Source of the DNA: SFDP01 sp051891855
GTDB taxonomy: Bacteria > Bacillota > Clostridia > Lachnospirales > Lachnospiraceae
Assembly (NCBI GenBank): GCA_051891855.1
Contig: JBJFFP010000053.1
Span: 1 to 7,008, forward strand
Length of the DNA: 7,008 nt
Reading direction: 5' to 3'
Within the stretch, counting starts at the first letter, position 1; every line of letters begins with the position of its first letter. The notes under the pieces were generated by a model. The model was not told the origin of the DNA. It did not search any database and saw only the letters and a list, made by a program, of their open reading frames with translations. Shown one piece after another: positions 1 to 5,778 of the stretch. The position numbers and the translations under genes are program-made.

Positions 1-48
1 ATATGACTTTTAATCAAGTTGTCCGGGGTTCGAATCCCCGATGCCTCA
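1..48 (+). tRNA. tRNA-Lys (anticodon UUU), 5' part cut off by the window edge
   Basis: This is the 3' part of a tRNA gene, starting at about tRNA position 26. The anticodon loop CTTTTAA is at 7-13, with anticodon TTT at 9-11, which reads lysine codons. A 5-nt variable region (19-23) follows. The T arm has stem CGGGG (24-28), loop TTCGAAT (29-35) and stem CCCCG (36-40). The 3' acceptor strand ATGCCTC is at 41-47 with discriminator A48. CCA is not encoded, so it must be added after transcription, as is usual for many tRNA genes in this group. The anticodon stem (2-6 with 14-18) has an A-A mismatch at its second pair and a T-G wobble at the outermost pair. The D arm and 5' acceptor strand lie outside the window. 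Identity is firm from the anticodon and T arm. Confidence 0.93.
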
Positions 49-94
49 TTAGCAAGGGTTCATCCGAGCTCTGAAAATGGAAGTAAAATGAATG

Positions 95-144
95 AAGTGG
101 TTATTGTTTGCATCTGAAAAGCTGCAAACAATAACCACTTTTTT
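95..144 (+). terminator. Rho-independent terminator after tRNA-Lys
   Basis: A perfect 18-bp inverted repeat (95-112 with 123-140) surrounds a 10-nt loop, and the T-run extends to position 144. It lies 46 bp after the tRNA end and separates the tRNA transcript from the perR promoter. The stem is unusually long and mostly A/T, apart from a GTGG/CCAC block near its base. Confidence 0.88.
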
Positions 145-193
145 AATAGTATAATTTTCAAAAAAAAATAACTCATAAAATTAAAAATTGCTA

Positions 194-222
194 TTGATTT
201 TAATGTAAATAAATATTATTAT
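194..222 (+). promoter_or_regulatory. Probable sigma-A promoter of the perR-katG operon
   Basis: A -35-like TTGATT (194-199) and a -10-like TATTAT (217-222) are separated by 17 bp, which predicts a start near 229. A PerR-box-like sequence covers that start region, supporting this choice. A perfect TATAAT at 228-233 lies inside the PerR box but has no good -35 at the right distance. A second perfect TATAAT at 306-311 also lacks a convincing -35. The surrounding AT-rich DNA makes chance matches likely, so the assignment is provisional. Confidence 0.55.
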
Positions 223-226
223 AAAA

Positions 227-241
227 TTATAATCATTACAA
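227..241 (+). promoter_or_regulatory. PerR box (operator) upstream of perR
   Basis: TTATAATCATTACAA matches the known PerR consensus TTATAATNATTATAA at every informative position but one (C instead of T at base 239). It overlaps the predicted transcription start and sits about 100 bp before perR. PerR bound here would block the promoter and be released on peroxide oxidation. The expected result is autoregulated, peroxide-induced expression of perR and katG together. The match is seen directly; binding is inferred. Confidence 0.8.
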
Positions 242-286
242 ATTAATATTTATTACATAATATTATATTGGAAGTATTAAAAGTTT

Positions 287-310
287 TTATAAAAGTGCAG
301 ACTTTTATAA
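287..310 (+). promoter_or_regulatory. Perfect inverted repeat in the perR leader
   Basis: TTATAAAAGT (287-296) and ACTTTTATAA (301-310) form a perfect 10-bp dyad around the 4-nt spacer GCAG. It ends just before the GAGGG sequence at 314-318 and the two candidate perR starts. In RNA it could form a hairpin next to the ribosome binding region; in DNA it could be an operator for a second dimeric regulator. There is no following U-run, so it is not an intrinsic terminator. It does not match the PerR consensus. Confidence 0.5.
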
Positions 311-338
311 TTTGAGGGTATAACAGGTGAATAAAGTA

Positions 339-788
339 ATGATGAAAATATCCTATGAAGAATTAAAGAGGAAGCTGACAGAAAAAAATATTAATCCTTC
401 ACATCAGAGATTAAAAATTATGGAATATCTTTTTCAACGTAATGGTCACCCTACAGCTGATGAGATATACTCTGATCTTTATAAGGATATTCCCACACTA
501 TCAAAAACAACTGTATATAATACTCTAAAGGTATTTGCAGAGGCAGGTCTGGTTAAGACACTTACAATAGAAAATAATGAAATAAGGTATGATATTATTA
601 CAGATAGCCATGGTCATTTTAAATGTGAGCGATGTGGAGAAATATATAATTTTGGTATCGATGTAAATTTTTTAAAAGCAGTAAATTTTGAGGATTTGAG
701 TAATTATCAAATCAGTGAAAGGGATATATATTTTAAGGGGATATGTCCATATTGCCTTAATAATATAAATAAAACAAAGGAGGATTAA
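339..788 (+). CDS. perR: PerR-type peroxide-responsive repressor (Fur family)
   Basis: This is a metal-dependent DNA-binding repressor of peroxide-defence genes. From ATG 339 it is 149 aa and aligns without gaps to B. subtilis PerR numbering. It has an N-terminal winged helix (about 1-80) with recognition helix region SKTTVYNTLKVF, then a dimerisation domain. The structural zinc site is complete: Cys96 and Cys99 (CERCG), Cys136 and Cys139 (CPYC). Regulatory-metal ligands His37, Asp85, His91 and His93 are present, but the fifth, normally Asp104, is Asn (IYNF). ATG 339 is preceded by AGGTGA at 8 nt. An alternative GTG at 327, with GAGGG 8 nt upstream, would add four residues, and ATG 342 is also possible. 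The gene is visibly more AT-rich than katG. A PerR box upstream and katG 3 bp downstream support PerR over Fur or Zur. Confidence 0.88.
   Translation: MMKISYEELKRKLTEKNINPSHQRLKIMEYLFQRNGHPTADEIYSDLYKDIPTLSKTTVYNTLKVFAEAGLVKTLTIENNEIRYDIITDSHGHFKCERCGEIYNFGIDVNFLKAVNFEDLSNYQISERDIYFKGICPYCLNNINKTKED
776..783 (+). promoter_or_regulatory. katG ribosome binding site inside the end of perR
   Basis: AAAGGAGG is a near-perfect Shine-Dalgarno sequence 8 nt before the katG ATG at 792. It lies within the last perR codons, and the perR stop (786-788) falls between it and the katG start. This supports the start choice, co-transcription and possible translational coupling. Confidence 0.85.
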
Positions 789-791
789 AGA

Positions 792-2984
792 ATGGGAGAA
801 ATGAAATGTCCCGTAACGGGACACAGTCGGAAAACGCTTTCCGGGAATGGAACGAAAAACAAAGATTGGTGGCCTAATCAGTTAAATCTGCATATTTTAC
901 GCCAAAATTCATCACTGAGTGATCCTATGGATAAAGGCTTTAACTATGCTGAAGAGTTTAAGAAATTGGATTTAGAGGCAGTTAAGAAGGATTTATATGC
1001 CTTGATGACCGATTCACAGGATTGGTGGCCGGCAGATTATGGGCATTATGGTCCACTTTTTATCCGTATGGCCTGGCATAGTGCAGGAACCTACCGTGTA
1101 GGAGATGGACGTGGTGGTGCCTCTGACGGAACACAGAGATTTGCACCTTTAAACAGCTGGCCGGATAATGCTAATCTGGACAAAGCCCGCCGTCTGCTCT
1201 GGCCCATTAAGAAAAAATACGGAAAGCAGATTTCCTGGGCAGATTTAATGATTTTAGCCGGAAATTGTGCTTTGGAATCAATGGGCTGTAAAACCTTTGG
1301 CTTTGCCGGTGGCCGTGAGGATGTTTGGGAGCCTCAGGAGGACGTTTACTGGGGATCGGAAACTACATGGCTGGGTGATGAACGCTATACCGGAGACAGA
1401 AAGCTGGATAATCCTCTTGCTGCAGTGCAGATGGGCTTAATCTATGTAAATCCGGAGGGTCCTAATGGAATGCCGGATGTAATTGCCTCAGGAAAGGATA
1501 TTCGGGTAACCTTTGGCCGTATGGCAATGAATGATGAAGAAACAGTAGCCTTAATTGCAGGTGGTCATACCTTTGGAAAGACCCACGGAGCAGGTCCGGC
1601 GACCAACGTAGGTCCTGAGCCGGAAGGTGCTTCTATGGAAGAGATGGGACTGGGCTGGAAAAGTACATATGGCAGCGGTAAAGCCGGAGATACCATAACC
1701 AGCGGTATAGAAGGAGCCTGGAAGCCTAATCCAACAACCTGGGATATGGGATATCTGGAAACCTTATTTAAATATGACTGGAATCTGGTAAAAAGTCCGG
1801 CAGGAGCCTATCAGTGGGTTCCCACCGACCCGGATGCAGCCAACGCTGTAGAGGATGCACATGATCCAACGAAACGCCATGCGCCCATAATGACAACAGC
1901 GGATTTAGCTTTGAGAATGGATCCCATTTATGGACCTATTGCAAAAAGATATCTGAATAATCCGGAAGAATTTCAGGATGCTTTTGCACGGGCATGGTTT
2001 AAGCTGACTCATCGCGATTTAGGACCGCGTTCCTGTTATCTGGGATCTGAAGTCCCTGCCGAAGAATTAATCTGGCAGGATCCGGTACCGGCAGTTGACC
2101 ATGAGCTGGTGAACGAAAAGGATGTGGAAGAGCTGAAGGCTAAGCTCTTATCTTCCGGTTTATCCGTATCACAGCTGGTTTCTACTGCGTGGGCATCTGC
2201 TTCCACCTTCAGAGGATCAGATAAACGCGGCGGTGCAAACGGAGCACGTATCCGCCTGGCACCCCAGAAGGACTGGGAAGTAAATCAGCCGGCACAGCTT
2301 GGCAAGGTACTGGAGGTACTGGAAAAAATTCAGGCAGAATTTAATGCCGCACAGCAGGGAAATAAAAAGATTTCAATTGCAGATCTGATTGTATTGGGAG
2401 GCTGTGCAGGAATCGAAGAGGCAGCAAAAAGAGCAGGTCATACCATTACCGTTCCTTTCTTACCCGGAAGAACGGACGCCCTCCAGGAGCAGACAGATGT
2501 TCGTTCATTTAATTCCCTTGAGCCAAAGGCAGACGGATTCCGTAATTACTGTAAGGAAAAGTATCCAGTTTCGGAGGAAGAGCTTTTGGTGGATAAGGCA
2601 CAGCTGTTAACCCTTACTGCACCTGAAATGACGGTATTGATTGGTGGTATGCGTGTGTTAAATACCAATTATGGAGGCACTAAGGATGGTGTTTTCACTG
2701 ACAGACCGGAGACCCTTACAAACGACTTTTTTGTTAATCTGTTGGATATGGGAACCGTTTGGAAACCCACCTCAGAAGCAGGAGATGCCTTTGAGGGACA
2801 TGACAGAGCTACCGGTGAATTAAAGTGGACGGCAAAGCGTACGGATCTTATTTTTGGTTCACATTCTGAGCTTAGAGCTATTGCAGAGGTATATGCCTGT
2901 GATGATGCAAAGGAAAAGTTTATTCAGGACTTTGTGGCAGCATGGAATAAGGTAATGAATGCAGATCGTTTTGATGTAAAATAA
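792..2984 (+). CDS. katG: Catalase-peroxidase KatG (haem b, bifunctional)
   Basis: KatG is a cytoplasmic haem enzyme that dismutates hydrogen peroxide and also acts as a broad peroxidase. The 730-aa length is normal for the two-domain family (active N-terminal half, degenerate C-terminal half from about 435). The distal site is Arg92-Trp95-His96 (RMAWH). The covalent Met-Tyr-Trp adduct residues are Trp95, Tyr218 and Met244. The proximal haem ligand is His259 (GGHTFGKTHG) with Trp310 and Asp371. The M. tuberculosis Ser315 equivalent is Ser304 (TSGIE). Asp125 (NSWPDN) of the access channel is kept. One departure is in GPRSCYLG: the mobile catalytic arginine (Arg418 in M. tuberculosis) is Cys415. 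The gene is co-transcribed with perR and ends 11 bp before a terminator hairpin. It is clearly richer in GC than perR, which may reflect a separate origin or expression-related codon use. Confidence 0.97.
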   Translation: MGEMKCPVTGHSRKTLSGNGTKNKDWWPNQLNLHILRQNSSLSDPMDKGFNYAEEFKKLDLEAVKKDLYALMTDSQDWWPADYGHYGPLFIRMAWHSAGTYRVGDGRGGASDGTQRFAPLNSWPDNANLDKARRLLWPIKKKYGKQISWADLMILAGNCALESMGCKTFGFAGGREDVWEPQEDVYWGSETTWLGDERYTGDRKLDNPLAAVQMGLIYVNPEGPNGMPDVIASGKDIRVTFGRMAMNDEETVALIAGGHTFGKTHGAGPATNVGPEPEGASMEEMGLGWKSTYGSGKAGDTITSGIEGAWKPNPTTWDMGYLETLFKYDWNLVKSPAGAYQWVPTDPDAANAVEDAHDPTKRHAPIMTTADLALRMDPIYGPIAKRYLNNPEEFQDAFARAWFKLTHRDLGPRSCYLGSEVPAEELIWQDPVPAVDHELVNEKDVEELKAKLLSSGLSVSQLVSTAWASASTFRGSDKRGGANGARIRLAPQKDWEVNQPAQLGKVLEVLEKIQAEFNAAQQGNKKISIADLIVLGGCAGIEEAAKRAGHTITVPFLPGRTDALQEQTDVRSFNSLEPKADGFRNYCKEKYPVSEEELLVDKAQLLTLTAPEMTVLIGGMRVLNTNYGGTKDGVFTDRPETLTNDFFVNLLDMGTVWKPTSEAGDAFEGHDRATGELKWTAKRTDLIFGSHSELRAIAEVYACDDAKEKFIQDFVAAWNKVMNADRFDVK

Positions 2985-2994
2985 TTAAAACAGT

Positions 2995-3026
2995 AAAGGC
3001 CCGAAGCAAACTGCTTCGGGTCTTTT
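2995..3026. terminator. Probable bidirectional terminator between katG and the TlpA-like gene
   Basis: Arms 2995-3008 and 3012-3025 form a 14-bp stem with one G-U pair around a 3-nt AAC loop. The core CCCGAAGCA/TGCTTCGGG (3000-3008/3012-3020) is perfect. TTTT (3023-3026) follows on the plus strand for katG. On the minus strand the hairpin is followed by CCTTTACTGTTTTAA, so it probably also ends the convergent ccdA-thioredoxin transcript. Confidence 0.88.
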
Positions 3027-3042
3027 CTGTTGATATATTAAA

Positions 3043-3708
3043 TTAATTTTCTGATTCCAAAATCATATCCAGAGCATTTTCTAAAGCCTCTTCACTGATA
3101 GCACCCATGGCATAGGCTTCTATTTCTCCGTCTACATTAATTAAAAAGGTAGTGGGGATGGAGGAGATACCATAAGTATAGGCTGCATTGCTGTCACTAT
3201 CAAAATATACAGGAAAGGTATAGCCGGCATCATGGATGAAGCTCTCTGCCTTTTCCTGTGTTTCCTGCATTCCATCGGTAAGATTAACCATGATAAATTC
3301 AATGGAGTCCCCATATTTTTGATAGAGATTATCAAATCCCGGCATCTCACTTTTGCAGGGACCGCACCAGCTTGCCCAAAAGTTAAGAACTACGGGTTTT
3401 CCCAAAAAATCAGACAGCCTTACTTCATTTCCCAGAGAATCATAAACAAGGAAATCAGGAGCAGCCTGAAGCGTTTCAGACTCTTCATCAGATGGTAAAG
3501 AGGAATCCTCATATTCTAAGGAGGCATCAACCTCAGAGGAAGTTATTTCTTCGGCTGAGGAGACTGTCGTATTCTTGTTATCCCCATTTATGATAACGAA
3601 AGAATCCGGTTGATATTTGGCAGTTAGTTTTTGGTATAAAAAGCCTGCACCGAAAATCAGCACAATGAATACAAGAATTAAAATAAAAACAGTACGGTTA
3701 TTTTTCAT
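3043..3708 (-). CDS. Membrane-anchored TlpA/ResA-like thioredoxin-fold oxidoreductase
   Basis: This is a thiol-disulfide oxidoreductase expected to act outside the membrane. From ATG 3708 it is 221 aa. One N-terminal membrane segment (about residues 6-26) is followed by a Ser/Glu/Asp-rich linker (about 45-80), then a TlpA-type thioredoxin domain. The domain has APDF entry, redox motif WCGPC (Cys115, Cys118) and the cis-proline region SSIPTTF (Pro185). There is no lipobox cysteine, so it is an uncleaved anchor rather than a lipoprotein. An upstream GTG at 3765 would overlap ccdA and add 19 mostly charged residues before the membrane segment. ATG 3708, with AAAGGAT about 9 nt upstream, fits better. 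It follows ccdA by 46 bp, and CcdA is its likely electron donor. Targets could be apocytochrome c, other exported disulfide proteins or an exported peroxidase; the window does not say which. Confidence 0.88.
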   Translation of the reverse strand: MKNNRTVFILILVFIVLIFGAGFLYQKLTAKYQPDSFVIINGDNKNTTVSSAEEITSSEVDASLEYEDSSLPSDEESETLQAAPDFLVYDSLGNEVRLSDFLGKPVVLNFWASWCGPCKSEMPGFDNLYQKYGDSIEFIMVNLTDGMQETQEKAESFIHDAGYTFPVYFDSDSNAAYTYGISSIPTTFLINVDGEIEAYAMGAISEEALENALDMILESEN

Positions 3709-3754
3709 GAAATCAATATCCTTTCTCAAACAATCAATTTTCTTTTTGTGGGAA

Positions 3755-4423
3755 TCAGCCAACACTTAAAAGGGAGAGCAGACGCCCAAAAGTTCCCGTA
3801 GCCATAAATATACCTACCAGAATCAGAAAGCCTCCGGAAATCAAATTGATTATCCGATAGTTTTTCTTGATAAAATCAAAAGCTGCTTTTAGCTTCTGAA
3901 TCAAAAGGGCACTTAATATAAAGGGAATACCAAGTCCCAGAGAATAAAAAAGAAGCATAAGCATTCCGGAAATTATTTTTCCCTCTGTTGAGGCCATCAT
4001 CAATGCAGAACCCAAAAAAGCACCTACGCAGGGAGTCCAGCCGATGGAAAAAACCATACCGAAAATAAAAAGAGTAAGAAAATTTTGGTTATCCATCTTA
4101 TAGGACAGTTTGCTTCCTTTGAACAGCTCCAGCTTAAATATTCCTAAAAAATTCAATCCCAAAAAGATAACAATCAGACCGCAAATCAGATTAACAGCCT
4201 TTTGGTGTGCGGTTAAAAAGCTGCCAAAGGTTCCCGCCAGGGCACCCAGAGCAATAAAAATGACGGTAAAGCCAAGAACAAAGCCAATGGCACCAATAAG
4301 GGTTTTTTTGGTATTTTTATGGTCTTTGCCCGCAAAGTAGGAAATGTAAATGGGAAGCATAGGGAGAAGACAGGGAGAAATAAAGGTGATAATTCCCTCT
4401 AAAAAAGCGATAAAATATTGCAT
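3755..4423 (-). CDS. ccdA: CcdA/DsbD-family transmembrane thiol-electron transporter
   Basis: This integral membrane protein passes electrons from cytoplasmic thioredoxin to extracytoplasmic thioredoxin-like proteins. At 222 aa it has the size of stand-alone CcdA rather than full DsbD, with about six hydrophobic segments. The paired redox cysteines are in the expected proline contexts: SPCLLP (Cys18) in the first helix and GWTPCVGAFLG (Cys132) in the fourth, giving the usual pseudo-symmetric halves. The start has GGAGGTG a few bases upstream (4426-4432 on the minus strand). The anchored thioredoxin gene follows on the same strand, so the two form a donor-acceptor pair. CcdA serves cytochrome c maturation or sporulation thiol reduction in other Firmicutes. 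No cytochrome c gene is in this window, so the final acceptor is unknown. Confidence 0.9.
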   Translation of the reverse strand: MQYFIAFLEGIITFISPCLLPMLPIYISYFAGKDHKNTKKTLIGAIGFVLGFTVIFIALGALAGTFGSFLTAHQKAVNLICGLIVIFLGLNFLGIFKLELFKGSKLSYKMDNQNFLTLFIFGMVFSIGWTPCVGAFLGSALMMASTEGKIISGMLMLLFYSLGLGIPFILSALLIQKLKAAFDFIKKNYRIINLISGGFLILVGIFMATGTFGRLLSLLSVG

Positions 4424-4462
4424 GACACCTCCATAATTATCTATAGTCTAAAAGGAGAATAA

Positions 4463-4518
4463 CATTTAGATGATAAAAAACAGTGATTAAGTCACAAACT
4501 GTTTTTTTTCCCTAAATG
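4463..4518. repeat. Two-tier inverted repeat in the ccdA/HAD divergent intergenic region
   Basis: The outer arms CATTTAG (4463-4469) and CTAAATG (4512-4518) flank inner arms AAAAAACAGT (4475-4484) and ACTGTTTTTT (4498-4507). All arms are perfect and separated by a 5/4-nt internal loop. The central part contains a smaller dyad, GTGA (4483-4486) with TCAC (4492-4495). The inner hairpin is followed by T-runs on both strands (8 T in total on plus, 6 T on minus), so it resembles a weak bidirectional terminator or attenuator. It could also be an operator between divergent promoters. Confidence 0.6.
4470..4497 (-). promoter_or_regulatory. Possible promoter for ccdA-thioredoxin
   Basis: On the minus strand, TTGTGA (4497-4492) and TATCAT (4475-4470) are separated by 16 bp and lie about 47 bp before ccdA. 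The -35 match is poor, and the element overlaps the inverted repeat. Low confidence. Confidence 0.3.
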
Positions 4519-4524
4519 ATGCGT

Positions 4525-4530
4525 TATAAT
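4525..4530 (+). promoter_or_regulatory. Possible -10 element for the HAD-Dabb-glycosyltransferase cluster
   Basis: A perfect TATAAT lies 22 bp before ATG 4553. The -35 position holds only the T-run of the hairpin, so the match is half-convincing. If it is used, transcription starts near 4537, which would exclude the upstream ATG at 4529 as a start codon. Confidence 0.4.
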
Positions 4531-4552
4531 GGATAAGAAAGAAAGGAAGAGA

Positions 4553-5431
4553 ATGATGATAAAAGTAATTGCCAGTGATATGGATGGAACCTTATTGAAT
4601 AATGAGCATGCTGTTTCAGAAAGAACGAAGAATACAATACAGTTAGCCTGTGAAAAAGGCTTTCGTTTCATGATTGTTACCGGAAGGAACTTTACCAGTG
4701 CCTGGCAGGAGCTGAAGTTTACCGGTTTAACCTGTGATTATATTGTCAGCAGCGGAGCGGAAATAAGAAATCCCAAGAAAGAAAGTATATTAAAAATTAA
4801 TATGCCTGTAGAGGATTGTAAATTCGTTAATGAGATTATACGAAAATACTCGATTGCCGGAATGTATTGTGCAGAAGACAGAAATTATATGGTGGGCACA
4901 AAAGAAGAGGTGGATCAGGGAATCTTATCCTATATACACTTTTTCCATTCTAACCTAGATAAAGAAGAATTGAAGAAAACAAAGCTGTATGAGCAGATGT
5001 GGGAAAAAACGAAAGAGGTATCTTCTTTTGAGGAATTGCTCAAACTTGAAAAAAATCTAAGTAAGATTTTTTTATCAGATACTGATTATATAAAGCTGGA
5101 AAAGATGAAAAAGGAGCTGGAAGAAAATGACAGACTGGCGGTTACCTCCTCATTTATTAACAATTTGGAAATTACTAATGTAAAGGCACAGAAGGGACCC
5201 ATATTAAAACAATATATTGAGTCTTTGGGATATACGATGGATGAGGTAATGGTGCTGGGAGACAGCTTGAATGATTACTCTATGATGTGTATGAATTTTG
5301 GAGCCACTGTTGCTATGGAAAACGCAGATGAGCAAATTAAGTCGGTAGCAAGATATATCACAAAGTCAAATGAAGAAGATGGTGTTGCCGTAGCTATTGA
5401 AGAAATGATGAAATATTATGGAATAATATAA
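4553..5431 (+). CDS. Cof-type HAD-superfamily phosphatase (class IIB)
   Basis: This is a cytoplasmic Mg-dependent phosphohydrolase, probably acting on sugar phosphates, nucleotides or cofactor phosphates; the substrate cannot be read from sequence. From ATG 4553 it is 292 aa, normal for Cof/YidA-like proteins. Motif I is DMDGTLL (nucleophile Asp9, acid/base Asp11). Motif II is in IVTGRN (Thr43). A C2 cap domain lies between, followed by the motif III lysine in QKG (Lys214) and motif IV GDSLND (Asp237, Asp241). An in-frame ATG at 4529 would add eight residues, but it has no ribosome binding site and overlaps a TATAAT. AAAGGA at 4542-4547 favours 4553 or 4556. It is the first of three genes on this strand, 26 bp before the Dabb gene. 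Confidence 0.92.
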   Translation: MMIKVIASDMDGTLLNNEHAVSERTKNTIQLACEKGFRFMIVTGRNFTSAWQELKFTGLTCDYIVSSGAEIRNPKKESILKINMPVEDCKFVNEIIRKYSIAGMYCAEDRNYMVGTKEEVDQGILSYIHFFHSNLDKEELKKTKLYEQMWEKTKEVSSFEELLKLEKNLSKIFLSDTDYIKLEKMKKELEENDRLAVTSSFINNLEITNVKAQKGPILKQYIESLGYTMDEVMVLGDSLNDYSMMCMNFGATVAMENADEQIKSVARYITKSNEEDGVAVAIEEMMKYYGII

Positions 5432-5457
5432 ATAAAATAATTTAAGGAGGATACAAA

Positions 5458-5760
5458 ATGGTAAAGCACATGATTATGTGGCAGCTGAAGGATGAGCTGA
5501 CCGGAGAAGAAAAGGTGGCAGTAAAGAAAGGAATGAAGCTGGGATTAGAAGGACTGAAAGGACAGATTCCGGGTCTTTTGGATATCGATGTCCAGATTGA
5601 CCGTTTACCCACCTCTAATGCGGATGTTCTGTTAAATTCTACATTTTCCGATAAGGCAGCCTTAGAGATATATACAAATCACCCCAAGCACGTTACAGTA
5701 GCTGACAGTAAGATAAGGCCTTTTACTAAGACCAGAATGTGTATGGATTACGAAGTATAG
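5458..5760 (+). CDS. Small Dabb-domain protein (stress-responsive alpha/beta barrel)
   Basis: This 100-aa single-domain protein belongs to the Dabb family, dimeric ferredoxin-like barrels found in stress-induced plant proteins and many bacterial proteins of unknown role. The N-terminal signature VKHMIMWQLKDE (His4, Trp8) is typical. The C-terminal half has the conserved NHPKHV segment (His75, His78) followed by strand RPFTKTRMCMDY. Some members bind or cyclise small hydrophobic molecules, but most bacterial ones have no assigned reaction. The start has AAGGAGG (5444-5450) 7 nt upstream. It is 26 bp after the HAD gene and 18 bp before the glycosyltransferase gene, so co-transcription is likely. 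Family membership is fairly sure; the function is not known. Confidence 0.85.
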   Translation: MVKHMIMWQLKDELTGEEKVAVKKGMKLGLEGLKGQIPGLLDIDVQIDRLPTSNADVLLNSTFSDKAALEIYTNHPKHVTVADSKIRPFTKTRMCMDYEV

Positions 5761-5778
5761 AAAGGCTTAGGAGAAAAG

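Noticed and set aside
249..270. Second PerR box in the perR leader
   Set aside because: TTATTACATAATATTATATT is AT-rich but matches the consensus poorly in any register tried.
2389..2610. Plus-strand ORF of 73 codons inside katG
   Set aside because: It lies wholly within a well-conserved katG frame, has no recognisable domain and is explained as an out-of-frame shadow.
3709..3765. GTG start at 3765 for the thioredoxin-like gene
   Set aside because: It would overlap ccdA and put a 19-residue charged extension before the membrane anchor; ATG 3708 has its own ribosome site.
4470..4490. A six-codon leader ORF (MIKNSD) with AAAGGAG upstream, ending inside the hairpin, resembling an attenuator leader peptide for the HAD gene
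   Set aside because: The spacer from AAAGGAG to the ATG is 12 nt, the codons show no regulatory amino-acid run, and no convincing promoter lies far enough upstream.
4483..4499. Rex- or CRP/FNR-like operator (TTGTGA-CTTAA-TCAC on the minus strand)
   Set aside because: The spacing and outer bases do not fit the Rex, CRP or FNR consensus well; it is better treated as part of the larger inverted repeat.
4529..4552. ATG 4529 as start of the HAD phosphatase
   Set aside because: No ribosome binding site precedes it and it overlaps a TATAAT; family members begin just before the DMDGT motif, matching 4553 or 4556.
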